A stretch of DNA of 64,000 nucleotides from Pseudonocardia alni (GCF_002813375.1 NZ_PHUJ01000003.1:5022001-5086000); one strand, 5' to 3'. Positions 33,020 to 44,307 are shown, counted from the first letter of the stretch. Translations and numbers: made by a program. Notes: a model not told the origin generated them from the letters alone.

Positions 33020-35481
33020 CCCGCGCCGGAGCCCGCCGGGCCGACCCGGTCCACGGGGAGCACGACGACGAGCACGAGGGGCAGGCCGAGCGTCCCGCCC
33101 CACCCGACCTGCGCCTCGTCCCCGCCGCGCTCGCCACGTGGGCCGCCGTCCTCGCCGGACTGCTCGGCGGCACCGCGGGTGGGATCACCGCCGCCGCCCT
33201 CGCCGCGCTCGCCCTGCCGGTCGCGCTGCTCCGCGCCCGGACCAGCGCCCGTGCCGCGGCACCGTCCTCGATCGTGCTCGCCGCGGCCGGGTGCGCGCTC
33301 GTCGCGGCCGTCCTGGTCACCGTCCACGCGGCCGCGCTGGCGTCGCACCCGCTGCGGGCACCCGCCGACCGCGGCGCCGCCGCCGAGGTCCGCGTCCGGC
33401 TCACCGACGACCCCCGGGTCCTGCGCAGCACCACCGGTGGTGGCGACGAGTCCGGCGCCGCCCGGGCGATGGCGCTGGTACCCACCGAGCTCGTCACGGC
33501 CACCGTCGGCGGGGACCGGGCGACCACCGGCGGGAAGCTCCTGCTCCTGGCCCCGGCGGCGAGCTGGACCGGGCTGCTCCCCGGCCAGGAGGTCTCCGCC
33601 GCCGGGCTGCTCATGCCCGCACAGCGCCCCGACCTCACGGTCGCCGTGCTGACGGTCCGGGGTGCGCCGCAGGACGTGACCGCGCCGCCCTGGTGGCAGA
33701 CCGGGGCCGGGGCGCTGCGCGACGGCCTGCGCGACGCGGCGGTCTCCGCGCTGCCCGAGGCACCCGCGGGACTGCTGCCCGGGCTCGCGATCGGGGACAC
33801 CCGCGCCCAGCTCGCCGAGACCGAGCAGGACTTCCGCACCGCCGGGCTCGCGCATCTCACCGCCGTCTCCGGGGCCAACGTCGCGATCATCACCGGGGCG
33901 GTGCTGCTCCTCCTGCGCCTGTTCCGGACCGACCCGCGGATCGCGGCCGCGGCGGCGATGCTCGTCCTGGTCGGGTTCGTCGTGCTGGCCCGGCCGTCAC
34001 CGTCGGTACTGCGGGCGGCGGTCATGGGCGGGGTGGTGCTGATCGCGTTCGCGGCCGGCCGGGCCCGGTCGGCGGTGCCCGCGCTGGCGGTGGCCGTGCT
34101 CGGCCTGCTGCTGGCCGCCCCCGCCCTGGCCGTCGACGCCGGGTTCGTGCTCTCCGTCGTCGCCACCGGTGCACTGGTCCTGCTCGGCCCGGGCTGGACG
34201 GCGGCGTTGCGACGGCGCGGGCTGCCGTCCGGACCGGCCGAGGCACTGGTCGTCCCGGTCGCCGCGGCCCTGGCCACCGCGCCGGTGATCGCCGGGCTCA
34301 ACGGGGGAGTCGGGCTGGTCACCGTGGTGGCGAACCTGCTCGCGGCGCCCGCCGTCGCCCCCGCGACGGTGCTGGGCGTGCTCGGTGCGGTGCTGTCCGC
34401 GGTGAGCCCGGCCGCCGCATGGTGCTGCGCCTGGTTGGCGGGACCGTTCGTGTGGTGGCTGGTGGTGGTCGGGGACCGGGCCGCCGCGGTGCCCGGTGCC
34501 ACCGTGCCGTGGCCCGCGGGGGCGGGCGGCGCGCTGCTGCTCACCGGGGTGCTGGTCGTGCTGCTGGCGATGGGCCGGGTGCCCCGGCTGCGGGCGCTGT
34601 TGCTGGCCCTGCTGGTCGGGCTGCTCGTCGTCCTCGTCCCGACCCGGTTCGCACCGCCCGGATGGCCGCCCGCCGGGTGGCGGATGGTGGCCTGCGACGT
34701 CGGTCAGGGCGACGCGCTCGTCCTCGCCACCGGTACCCCCGGGCACGCCGTCCTGGTCGACACCGGGCCGACCGACGACGCCGTCGACACCTGCCTGGAC
34801 CGGCTCGGCGTCCGGGTCCTGGAGCTCGTGGTGATCACCCATTTCCACGCCGACCACGACGGCGGACTCGCCGGCGCGCTGCGTGGCCGCGCCGCGGGCG
34901 GCATCGCCGTCGGGCCGGTACGGGAACCGGCGTCCGGGCTGCGTGACATCACCCGGCGTGCCGAGGAGGCCGGTGCCCCGGTGGTGGGGCTCGCGCGCGG
35001 GATGGCGCTGGGCTGGCCGGAGCTGCGCCTGCAGGTCCTCGGTCCGGTCCACCCGCCCCTGACGGTCGACGGCAGCGACGGGACGGCGGTCAACGACATC
35101 TCGCTGCTGCTGCGCGCGACCACCCCGGCCGCGACGATCCTGCTGACCGGCGACGCCGAGCTGGTCGCCCAGGACGACCTGCTCGACTCCGGGGCCGACC
35201 TGCGAGCGGACGTGCTGAAGATGCCCCACCACGGGTCCCGCAAGGTGGTCCCGCGGCTGATCACGGCCGTCGCGCCGCGGGCGGCGGTGATCAGCGTCGG
35301 CAACGGCAACAGCTACCGGCACCCCAACGCGGAGCTGGTGGACCGGCTCGCCGGGGCGGGGATCGTCGTCGCACGCACCGACCGGTCCGGCGACCTGGCC
35401 CTGACCGGCGACGACCCGGCCGGGCTGACGGTGGTCGCGCGGGGCGACCCCCGTCCGGCGCCCGGCCGGCGGGGCCGGTCA
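33016..35481 (+). CDS. comEC: ComEC/Rec2-like DNA uptake channel (no in-frame stop found)
   Basis: A large membrane protein. The N-terminal region has paired helices and a soluble OB-like part, followed by the competence domain (GLAHLTAVSGANVAIITG) with about eight helices. A C-terminal metallo-beta-lactamase domain comes last: DVGQGDALVLATG, ITHFHADHDGG, LLTGDAE and LKMPHHGS. ComEC conducts single-stranded DNA across the membrane. The domain finishes near 35440. The frame then stays open, antisense through thrC and on into holA, with no stop until 38014, so the end given is where homology ends. A small indel in the record or a truly lost stop could explain this. Confidence 0.85.
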
Positions 35482-36747
35482 GCCCCGGTTCGCCAGCGCC
35501 TCGCGGACCGCGGCGGACGTCGACGGCACGGTCGCCGTCGGGCCGACCTCGCCGGAGACGGCGTCGAGGGTCTTGAGGCCGTCTCCGGTGATCATGAGGA
35601 CGGTCTCGGCGTCGGGGTCGAGCGCCCCGGCCTCGAGCAGCTTCCTGGTGGTCGCGATGGTGACCCCGCCCGCGGTCTCGGCGAACACGCCCTCGGTGCG
35701 GGCCAGGAGCCGGATGCCGGCGACGACCTCCTCGTCGGACACGTGTCCCACCGAGCCGCCGGTGCGGCGCACCGAGTCGAGGACGTACGGGCCGTCGGCC
35801 GGGTTCCCGATCGCCAGCGAGCGCGCGATGGTGTCCGGCTTCTGCGGCTGGATCACGTCGTGGCCGGCCTCGAAGGCCCGCGCGACCGGCGAGCAGCCGG
35901 TGGCCTGGGCGCCGAACACGGTGTACGGGGTGGGCTCGACCAGACCCAGGGTGCCGAGCTCGGTGAACCCCTTGTCGATCTTGGTGAGCTGGGAGCCGGA
36001 CGCCACCGGGACCACGACCTGCTGCGGGAGCCGCCAGCCGAGCTGCTCGGCGACCTCGTAGCCCAGGGTCTTCGAGCCCTCGGCGTAGTACGGCCGGACG
36101 TTGACGTTCACGAACGCCCAGTCCTCGTGCTCGGCGGCCAGCTCGGTGGCGAGCCGGTTGACGTCGTCGTAGTTGCCGTCGACGGCGAGCAGGGTGCCGC
36201 CGTAGACGGCGGTGGTGACGATCTTCGCCTGCTCCAGCGAGGACGGGATCAGCACGACCGAGTCCCAGCCGGCGCGGGCGGCCGCGGCGGCGACGGCGTT
36301 GGCCAGGTTGCCCGTCGAGGGGCAGCACAGCACCGAGAAGCCGAGCTCACGGGCGGCGGCGAGCGCGACGGCGACGACGCGGTCCTTGAACGAGTGCGTC
36401 GGGTTTCCCGTGTCGTCCTTGATCCAGATCTTGCGGACGCCGAGCGCGCGGGCCAGGTTGTCGGCCTCGATCAGCCGGGTCAGGCCGGGCTCGGTGTTCG
36501 CGTGCTGCTCGACGGTCGACGGGACCGGCAGCAGGTCCTTGTAGCGCCAGATCGACTTCGGCCCGGCCTCGATGGAGGCGCGGGTGACCGTCGGGAACTC
36601 GTAGGCGACCTCGAGGGGGCCGAAACAGCGCGGGCACGCGAACTCCGCGGCGAGCGGGATCTCGTGGCGGCACTCGCGGCACGCGAGAGCGCGCGCGGAA
36701 CCGAGGTCGTGGGCGGAGGTGGTTTCGGGCGCAGCAGTGAGAGTCAC
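35479..36747 (-). CDS. thrC: Threonine synthase
   Basis: A 422-residue PLP enzyme converting O-phosphohomoserine to threonine. The N-terminus has a zinc-ribbon-like CREC...CPRC pair. The PLP lysine lies in NPTHSFKDRVVAVAL near residue 117, the phosphate loop in CCPSTGNLANAVAAAAARAG, and later segments VVPVASGSQLTKIDKGF and MITGDGLKTLDAV fit the family. GTG at 36747 lies 5 nt after a gaggag site that is part of a SAM-I riboswitch, so translation should fall when SAM is plentiful. Its 3' end meets that of comEC head-on. Confidence 0.93.
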   Translation of the reverse strand: MTLTAAPETTSAHDLGSARALACRECRHEIPLAAEFACPRCFGPLEVAYEFPTVTRASIEAGPKSIWRYKDLLPVPSTVEQHANTEPGLTRLIEADNLARALGVRKIWIKDDTGNPTHSFKDRVVAVALAAARELGFSVLCCPSTGNLANAVAAAAARAGWDSVVLIPSSLEQAKIVTTAVYGGTLLAVDGNYDDVNRLATELAAEHEDWAFVNVNVRPYYAEGSKTLGYEVAEQLGWRLPQQVVVPVASGSQLTKIDKGFTELGTLGLVEPTPYTVFGAQATGCSPVARAFEAGHDVIQPQKPDTIARSLAIGNPADGPYVLDSVRRTGGSVGHVSDEEVVAGIRLLARTEGVFAETAGGVTIATTRKLLEAGALDPDAETVLMITGDGLKTLDAVSGEVGPTATVPSTSAAVREALANRG

Positions 36748-36755
36748 GAGATCTC

Positions 36756-36905
36756 CTCATCTGTCCCGCCGGACGTGGCGGGCCGGAATTGGCACCGTGT
36801 TCGTCGACGTCCTCGCCACGCGGAACGCGCAGGTCTGGGCGGATCGTCGTGCGACGCCGGTTGCCGGGGCTTCAACGGGCCGTTCCCTCTGCCCCTCTGG
36901 ATGAG
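36756..36905 (-). promoter_or_regulatory. SAM-I (S-box) riboswitch controlling thrC
   Basis: On the minus strand the S-box core is plain to read: 5' P1 strand CTCAT, then CAGAGGGAACGGCCC, TTGAAGCCCC, GGCAACC, later GGTGCCAATTCC, a P4 stem CCCGCC/GGCGGG and the closing AGATGAG. The closing P1 strand (ATGAG) overlaps the gaggag ribosome site of thrC, 5 nt before the start. SAM binding should stabilise P1 and hide that site, a translational off-switch. No separate terminator stem is needed. Placement before threonine synthase rather than a methionine gene is notable. Confidence 0.92.
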
Positions 36906-37047
36906 CCATATGCGGTTGTGGTGCTCCGGACGCCGGGCGCCGGAATCGACGACGACCGTACGCGAGCGGGCTGCCCCACCGCCAGACGGCGTCCTCCGGT
37001 CGGGACGCGGCTCACCCGTTGTCGGAGGTGTGGGCCACCATGGGGGT

Positions 37048-38016
37048 GTGAGCAGCACGAGCGAACCGGGGCCGCTGCAGCTGGTCGTCGGGGACGAGGA
37101 GTTCCTGGCCGAGCGGGCGGTGTCCGACCTGGTCCGGCGCGCACGGCAGCGCGATCCGGAGACCGAGCTGCGCCGCTTCCGCACCTCCGAGGTGGCACCC
37201 GGCGAGCTCGCCGGGCACCTCAGCCCCTCGCTCTTCGCGGAGGGCAGGGTGATCGTGCTCACCCACGGTCAGGACGCGAACAAGGACATGACCGCCGCCA
37301 TCGCCGACTACGTGAAGGACCCGGCCGACGGGATCGTGCTCGTGGTCCAGCACGCCGGTGGGGCGAAGGGCAAGGCGGTCCTGGACCTGATGCGCAAGGC
37401 CGGGGCGCACACCGTGACCTGCAACCGCATCACCCGCGCCGACGAGCGGTCGGACTTCGTGCGCGACGAGGTCCGCCGCCACGGCGGCACGATCACGCCC
37501 GGGGCGCTCGCGGTGCTGGTCGAGGCGGTCGGGTCGGACCTGCGGGAGCTGGCGGCCGCGGCCGCGCAGCTCGTCGCGGACACCGGCGGCGCCGTGGACG
37601 AGGCCGGGGTGCGGCGCTACCACCGTGGCCGGGCCGAGTCCTCGGGCTTCGCGGTGGCCGACGCGGCGGTCGCGGGGGACCGGCGGGCGGCGATGGAGGC
37701 GCTGCGGTGGGCGCTGGTGCTCGGTGTCCCGCACGTGCTGATCGCCGACGCGCTCGCGGACTCGGTGCGCACCCTGGCCAAGGTCGGCTCGGCCGGGCGG
37801 GGCGACCCGAACCGGCTGGCCGGGGAGCTGGGCATGCCGCCCTGGAAGATCCGCAAGGCCCAGCAGACGGTCCGGCAGTGGCGCCCGGAGCAGCTCGGCG
37901 TCGCCATCGCGGCGACGGCGCGGGTGAACGCCGACGTCAAGGGCGTCGCCGCGGACGCGGGGTACGCATTGGAGCGGGCCGTGCTGGCCGTCGTGTCCGC
38001 GCGCACCCCGCGCTGA
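37048..38016 (+). CDS. holA: DNA polymerase III subunit delta
   Basis: A 322-residue clamp-loader subunit that opens the sliding clamp. Segments: LQLVVGDEEFLAERAV at the start, RRFRTSEVAPGEL, LFAEGRVIVLTHG, LLVDAE-like GIVLVVQHAGGAKGK, DFVRDEVRRHG, ALAVLVEAVGSDLRELAAA and the C-terminal WKIRKAQQTVRQW. GTG at 37048. Gene order comEC-holA-rpsT is as in mycobacteria. It is convergent with rpsT across a long hairpin. Confidence 0.92.
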   Translation: MSSTSEPGPLQLVVGDEEFLAERAVSDLVRRARQRDPETELRRFRTSEVAPGELAGHLSPSLFAEGRVIVLTHGQDANKDMTAAIADYVKDPADGIVLVVQHAGGAKGKAVLDLMRKAGAHTVTCNRITRADERSDFVRDEVRRHGGTITPGALAVLVEAVGSDLRELAAAAAQLVADTGGAVDEAGVRRYHRGRAESSGFAVADAAVAGDRRAAMEALRWALVLGVPHVLIADALADSVRTLAKVGSAGRGDPNRLAGELGMPPWKIRKAQQTVRQWRPEQLGVAIAATARVNADVKGVAADAGYALERAVLAVVSARTPR

Positions 38017-38040
38017 CCCGGCCGGACCACCGAGCGCTCC

Positions 38041-38120
38041 GACAGCGCCGCCCCGGGGGACCCGGGAGCGACAACGGTGCCGCCCCGCGGGACCCGGGAG
38101 CGGCGACGGTGCCGCCCCGC
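38041..38120. repeat. Short degenerate tandem repeat between holA and rpsT
   Basis: Units of about 30 bp built from gccgccccg, gggacccgggagc and cgacggt recur at roughly 38041, 38070 and 38102 with differences. Non-coding, and of unknown role. Confidence 0.5.
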
Positions 38121-38169
38121 TCGGCCCCGGGGACACCGGCCGTGCCGGGCCGCCCGGGGTCCGGAAACA

Positions 38170-38208
38170 CGACGACGGCGCCGCCCGGGTGGGGCGGCGC
38201 CGTCGTCG
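38170..38208. terminator. Bidirectional terminator between holA and rpsT
   Basis: A perfect 17-bp stem (38170-38186 with 38192-38208) with a 5-nt loop, placed between two convergent genes and 17 bp from the rpsT stop. Confidence 0.85.
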
Positions 38209-38224
38209 GAAGAACCGGGGTGGC

Positions 38225-38488
38225 TCAGGCCTGGACGTCGTTGAGACGCTTGGCCAGGGCCGACTTGCGGTTGGCCGCCTGGTTCCGGTGGATGACGCCC
38301 TTGCCGGCCGCCTTGTCGAGGGCCTTGGCCGCCTTGCGCTGCAGCTCCACGACGTTGTCGGCGCCGGAGTCGGCGGCCTCGCGGAAGTGGCGGATCGCGG
38401 TCTTGACCGACGACTTCACCGACTTGTTGCGCTGCCGGCGCTTCTCGTTGGTCTTGACTCGCTTGATCTGCGACTTGATGTTGGCCAC
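38225..38488 (-). CDS. rpsT: 30S ribosomal protein bS20
   Basis: An 87-residue basic helical protein. It starts ANIKSQIKRVKTNEKRRQRN, then SVKSSVKTAIRHFREA, and ends with VIHRNQAANRKSALAKRL, all characteristic of bS20, which binds 16S rRNA early in assembly. The GTG start at 38488 is set by the family N-terminus, although the frame is open much further upstream. Confidence 0.96.
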   Translation of the reverse strand: MANIKSQIKRVKTNEKRRQRNKSVKSSVKTAIRHFREAADSGADNVVELQRKAAKALDKAAGKGVIHRNQAANRKSALAKRLNDVQA

Positions 38489-38659
38489 GTCTGCCTCTGG
38501 TCTTCCTGCCTGCTGGTCGGCTGGTGAGTGTTCTCGTCCGGGTCCGCTCCGGCGGCACCGAACAGCATCACTGGAGAGAGGGTCCAGGCCGTTTCGGGCG
38601 AGCACGCCGAGCGCTCGACGCACAAGGTTACCAGCGGCGTCGTCGCGCCCTGTGCCGGG

Positions 38660-39124
38660 TCACCAGACGCGGTAGGGCAGGAACTTCCCGTTGAGGGTGA
38701 TCACGGCCCGGTCGCCCTTGGGGTCGGGCACCCGCTGCAGGTCCAGCTCGAAGTCGATGGCCGAGACGATGCCGTCGCCGAACTCCTCGCGGACCAGCTC
38801 CGAGATCGTCGTTCCGTACACCTGGACCATCTCCGAGAGCCGGTAGACCAGTGGGTCGGTGAGGTCCACCGCGGCCGCGCCGCGGACCGGCGGGAGGGTG
38901 AGCGCGTCGACGACGTCGGGGTCCAGGTCGAGCAGCGAACCCGCGGTCTCGGCCTGCTCGCGGGTCAGCGTCTGCTGTCCGAGCAGGGCCGAGGTGGACC
39001 ACTCGACCGGGTGGCCCAACGCCTCGGCGATCTTGTCCCAGGTGAGGCCCAGCTTCTTCTTGCGGGCCAGTACGACGCGGGCGGCGCCCAGTCGGTCGAG
39101 CGGGGGGACGGGGGTGACCGACAC
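38660..39124 (-). CDS. cynS: Cyanate hydratase (cyanase)
   Basis: A 154-residue enzyme that turns cyanate and bicarbonate into ammonia and carbon dioxide. The N-terminal helical domain reads AARVVLARKKKLGLTWDKIA. The C-terminal catalytic domain shows the Arg and Glu in LVYRLSEMVQVYG and the Ser in GDGIVSAIDFELD, then GDRAVITLNGKFLPY. GTG at 39124 follows a ggaggag site. No transporter or carbonic anhydrase gene is next to it, so it is a lone cyanase. Confidence 0.93.
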   Translation of the reverse strand: MSVTPVPPLDRLGAARVVLARKKKLGLTWDKIAEALGHPVEWSTSALLGQQTLTREQAETAGSLLDLDPDVVDALTLPPVRGAAAVDLTDPLVYRLSEMVQVYGTTISELVREEFGDGIVSAIDFELDLQRVPDPKGDRAVITLNGKFLPYRVW

Positions 39125-39353
39125 GGTGACTCCTCCGGGTGGGGGTGGCGTACCCGTTCGATCGTCCGCGATCGGCGGGCGTGCGGCAACGCCGGGACGC
39201 GCCGCGTGAACGGCGTGTGACGATCTGCGGTGCCACCACGGCGGTCGCCCGGCCCGACATGGGACGATGGGACCCAGTGCCCCGAGCCCCGAGTGCCCTG
39301 AGCACCCGAAGTGCCCGAAGCCCCACGCATGAGCGAAAGCCGAGTACAGCCGA

Positions 39354-41216
<1,863 letters not shown>

Positions 41217-41232
41217 CCCCCCGGACGCGAAG

Positions 41233-41264
41233 CGGGCCCGACTCCCGGCTGGGGGTCGGGCCCG
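41233..41264 (+). terminator. Terminator after lepA
   Basis: cgggcccgac (41233-41242) pairs perfectly with gtcgggcccg (41255-41264), and the stem extends inward with partial pairing. It starts 17 bp after the lepA stop and lies before the convergent MarR gene. Confidence 0.7.
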
Positions 41265-41303
41265 ACGTGTACGTGGTGGGGGGCGGGGGAGCGCGGGGGC
41301 GGT

Positions 41304-41732
41304 CTACATGACCGAGCCCGCCCGGGGGCCGGGGATCGGCCCGTCGCACGGCGCGGGCCGGGCGGCGGGGGCACGGCGCGGCGACAGGATGCGCTGCACC
41401 CGCTGGCAGACGGACTCGACGACCGTCCGGCCCTCGGCCGACAGGTGCACCAGCACGCGGCGCCGGTCGAGCGGGTCGGCCGACCGGTAGGCCAGCTTCT
41501 TCTCGACGAGGCGGTCCACGATCCGGGTGGCCGTGGGGGCGGGCAGCGACGTGTGTCCCGCGACCTCGCCCATGCTGCGGCCGGTGCCGCGGGCGAGCAT
41601 CAACAGGACCCGCCAGCCGTCACGGCTGACGTCCGTCGAGGACGGGTTGGTGGACAGGGCTGTGGCCACGGCGTGGTCGACCCGGTCCAGGAACTCGACG
41701 ACACCCGCGGCTCCAGGCGTCGGGGCAGCCAT
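41304..41732 (-). CDS. MarR-family transcriptional regulator
   Basis: A regulator of about 142 residues. The winged helix reads WRVLLMLARGTGRSMGEVAG, SLPAPTATRIVDRLVEKKLA, then the wing YRSADPLDRRRVLVHLSAEG, a classic MarR pattern with the DxRR wing tip. The ATG at 41732 is chosen for its gggga site. A GTG at 41774 preceded by a TACAGT box could instead give a leaderless, longer form. The effector and targets are unknown. Confidence 0.85.
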   Translation of the reverse strand: MAAPTPGAAGVVEFLDRVDHAVATALSTNPSSTDVSRDGWRVLLMLARGTGRSMGEVAGHTSLPAPTATRIVDRLVEKKLAYRSADPLDRRRVLVHLSAEGRTVVESVCQRVQRILSPRRAPAARPAPCDGPIPGPRAGSVM

Positions 41733-41953
41733 GGTGGCAGTCCCCGACGCCCGTCGACTCAAAGGCTCGGTCACGATGACGCACTGTACTTGCCGAACGG
41801 GCGAAATCCGACCCTGTCCTGGGCAAACGTCCCCCGAGCGCCGGGCGGTCGTCACGCAGCGATGACCGATAGGCCGACGACCAGCGATTACGTAGACCGC
41901 TTGACGTTCACCAACGACATCACGACTGCATCACACCCGGATCACGTAACGCC

Positions 41954-42919
41954 CTAGCGGGTCAGGACGATCTTCCCCGCCGTGCGCCCCGCGGCCATCG
42001 CCTCGAACGCCTCCTTCGCGGAGTCCATCGGCAGTTCTGTCCCGATCTCCGGCGCGATCCCGGCCGTCGCCACGAAGTTCACGAGATCCGCGAGCTCCTG
42101 CCGCGTCCCCATGGTCGCGCCGACCACCTCGAGCTGGAGGAAGAACAGCCGCTGCAGGTCCGCGGGCGGGTTCGGGCCCGAGGTGGAGCCGCAGACGACG
42201 ATGCGGCCACCGGGACGCAGCGCCCGCATGGAGTGCTTCCAGGTGGCCTCGCCGACCGACTCCATGACGGCGTCGACCTTGCCCGGCAGCCTCGCCCCGG
42301 ACTCGAACGTGGCGTGCGCGCCGAGCCGCTCGGCCAGTGCGCGCTTCTCCTCGTCGCGGCCGGTGACCCACACCTGGAAGCCCGCGGCGCGGCCCAGCTG
42401 GACCAGTGCCGTCGAGACGCCGCCGGAGGCGCCCTGGACGAGCACCGTCTGGCCCGGCTGCAGGCCCGACTTGGTGAACAGCATCCGGTACGCGGTCAGC
42501 CAGGCGGTGCCCAGGACGGCGCCCTGGCCGGGGGTGAGGCCCTTCGGGGCGGGGACCGCGTTGCGCGCCGGGACGATCACCGTGTCGGCCATCGTGCCCT
42601 GGTGGCGCTCGGTGAGCAGGGTGCGCTTCGGGTCGAGCGTCTCGTCGCCCCGCCAGTCAGGGTCGCCGATGATCGGGTAGAGGACGACCTCGGTGCCGTC
42701 GTCGAGGGTCCCGGCGCCGTCGCAGCCGAGGATCATGGGGAACTGGTCGGGCTTGATGCCGACCCCGCGCAGCGTCCACAGGTCGTGCATGTTGAGGCTG
42801 GCGGCGGAGACGGTGACGGAGACCCAGCCGTCGGGGACCTCCGGGTCGGGCCGCTCGCCCACGACGAGGGAGTCGAGGGGAGCGTCGGCGTTGGGCTCCT
42901 GCGCGTAGACAGCGAACAT
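41954..42919 (-). CDS. Zinc-binding-dehydrogenase family (MDR) oxidoreductase
   Basis: A 321-residue protein of the medium-chain dehydrogenase/reductase family. The N-terminal GroES-like half has SLNMHDLWTLRGVG and ILGCDGAGTL. The NAD(P)-binding half has LVQGASGGVSTALVQLGRAAG near residue 160 and GGRIVVCGSTSG. Zinc-binding cysteines of classic alcohol dehydrogenases are missing, so it is closer to quinone-oxidoreductase-type enzymes. It is divergent from a small membrane protein gene, 35 bp away. Confidence 0.88.
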   Translation of the reverse strand: MFAVYAQEPNADAPLDSLVVGERPDPEVPDGWVSVTVSAASLNMHDLWTLRGVGIKPDQFPMILGCDGAGTLDDGTEVVLYPIIGDPDWRGDETLDPKRTLLTERHQGTMADTVIVPARNAVPAPKGLTPGQGAVLGTAWLTAYRMLFTKSGLQPGQTVLVQGASGGVSTALVQLGRAAGFQVWVTGRDEEKRALAERLGAHATFESGARLPGKVDAVMESVGEATWKHSMRALRPGGRIVVCGSTSGPNPPADLQRLFFLQLEVVGATMGTRQELADLVNFVATAGIAPEIGTELPMDSAKEAFEAMAAGRTAGKIVLTR

Positions 42920-42954
42920 GGCCCCGAACCTAATGCCTGGGCCCGGGGACTACC

Positions 42955-43146
42955 GTGTGGAGTGTGCGCACGATCATCGACGGCTGGGACGCGTTCGAGC
43001 TGTGGCTCACCGGCCTGCCGTTCGTGGCGCAGGTCGTGTTCGTGACGGTGGTGGTCCTGCCCGCGTGCGCGCTGGTCGCGATCGGTGCCGACCGGGCGAC
43101 CCGGCGCTTCGACACCCCCCGCGGGCGTCGCGACGGCGGGGCCTGA
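42955..43146 (+). CDS. Small single-pass membrane protein
   Basis: A 63-residue protein with one long hydrophobic helix (FVAQVVFVTVVVLPACALVAIG) after a short N-terminal part containing DGWDAFELWLTG. The tail is basic (RATRRFDTPRGRRD), so the C-terminus is probably cytoplasmic. Small conserved proteins of this shape are frequent in actinobacteria, without known role. GTG codons at 42955 and 42964 are both possible. It is convergent with sir2, with 4 bp between stops. Confidence 0.65.
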   Translation: MWSVRTIIDGWDAFELWLTGLPFVAQVVFVTVVVLPACALVAIGADRATRRFDTPRGRRDGGA

Positions 43147-43150
43147 GCGC

Positions 43151-43996
43151 TCAGACCGGCTGGGCCGCGAGTGCGGCCAGCGCCTCCGAGCAGCCCGCGT
43201 CGACGCGCAGGTCGGCGAGTTCGTCGCCCCTGGTCGCCCCGCGGTTGACGATCACGACCGGCACCTCCGCCCGGTGCGCGGCCCGGACGAACCGCAGCCC
43301 CGACATGACGGTGAGCGAGGACCCGGCGACGAGCAGCGCGCCGTCCTCGGGGGTCAGCGCGGCCACCATCGCGTAGCAGCGCGCCACCCGGTCCTTCGGC
43401 ACGTTCTCCCCGAAGAACACGACGTGCGGTTTGAGGACCCCGCCGCACGACGCGCACGGCGCGATCCGGAAGCCGTCGGTGATCTCCACCGCGGCGTCGC
43501 CGTCGGGGGCCGTCTCGACCTGCGCGCTGTGCGCCTCGGTGAAGCCGGGGTTGAGCGCGGTGAGCCGGGCCTGCAGCGCGTCGCGCGGGGTGATGCGGCG
43601 GCAGTCCAGGCAGACGACCTCGTCGATGCGCCCGTGCAGGTCGACCACGCCGCGGCTGCCGGCCACGGAGTGCAGGCCGTCGACGTTCTGTGTGATCAGT
43701 CCGTCGACGACGCCCGCCGCCCCCAGTGCGGCCAGCGCGCGGTGTCCGGGGTTGGGGTCGGCGCGACGCATCCGGGCCCAGCCGACGTGGCTGCGCGCCC
43801 AGTACCGTCGCTGCGCGGGCTCCCCGGACACGAACTCGGAGTAGGTCATCGGGTTGCGCGGTCGTGCGCCCGGGCCGCGGTAGTCGGGGATGCCGGAGTC
43901 GGTGGACAGCCCGGCCCCGGTGAGCACGACGAGGCGCCGCCCGGCGAGCAGGTCCGGTGCCGCGCCCGGGTCGGTGCTGACGACGGGGACGCTCAT
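43151..43996 (-). CDS. Sir2-family NAD-dependent deacylase
   Basis: A 281-residue sirtuin. NAD-binding GAGLSTDSGIPDYRGPG lies near residue 28, the catalytic region TQNVDGLH with the histidine in DLHGRIDE, zinc ligands CLDC and CASC, and the second nucleotide motif GSSLTVMSG. Sirtuins remove acyl groups from lysines at the cost of NAD. ATG at 43996 has a gagag site. It stands alone with a repeat-rich region upstream. Confidence 0.9.
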   Translation of the reverse strand: MSVPVVSTDPGAAPDLLAGRRLVVLTGAGLSTDSGIPDYRGPGARPRNPMTYSEFVSGEPAQRRYWARSHVGWARMRRADPNPGHRALAALGAAGVVDGLITQNVDGLHSVAGSRGVVDLHGRIDEVVCLDCRRITPRDALQARLTALNPGFTEAHSAQVETAPDGDAAVEITDGFRIAPCASCGGVLKPHVVFFGENVPKDRVARCYAMVAALTPEDGALLVAGSSLTVMSGLRFVRAAHRAEVPVVIVNRGATRGDELADLRVDAGCSEALAALAAQPV

Positions 43997-44160
43997 GCTC
44001 TCCAGGGTAGGCGCGCCCGGTGGCTCCCCGCCCCTCGGCGGCCCGCCCCACCGCCCCACCGCCGCACCTCGCCCCGCCGCCGCGGAACCCCTTCGCCGAG
44101 CCGCAGCAGGACCCCCTCGCAGCACCCCCCCCGGCTCTCCGGGCCGCCCGGCCCGCTTTG

Positions 44161-44219
44161 CCGAGTGGCACACCGTGGACCCGTCGGGGCCGGTCCCGGG
44201 TCCGTGGTGTGCCACTCGG
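44161..44219. repeat. 22-bp inverted repeat upstream of the DUF559-like gene
   Basis: Arms 44161-44182 and 44198-44219 (ccgagtggcacacc outermost, ggaccc innermost) match at 20 of 22 positions around a 15-nt loop. The right arm includes ggtgtgccactcggc, which recurs beyond the DUF559-like gene at 45221-45235. Confidence 0.7.
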
Positions 44220-44220
44220 C
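44206..44220 (+). repeat. 15-bp direct repeat, left copy
   Basis: ggtgtgccactcggc, identical to 45221-45235. The pair brackets the supported part of the DUF559-like coding region, about 1 kb apart. Confidence 0.6.
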
Positions 44221-44307
44221 GCACTCCGGCGACCGGACCGGTTCGCGATCGCACACCGGCGACGCCGAACGGCCCCGCCCGGCGCGGTGTCCCCGGATCC
44301 TGCGTCG

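Noticed and set aside
31810..38016. A single 2000-residue protein joining comEC to holA
   Set aside because: The middle is antisense to threonine synthase and has no recognisable domain. The two ends are separate known proteins.
38041..38120. CRISPR array
   Set aside because: Only two or three degenerate GC-rich units with no unique spacers and no cas genes.
39240..39353. Leader peptide or riboswitch before lepA
   Set aside because: Short ccgag/cccgaag repeats only. No conserved motif or stable paired structure seen.
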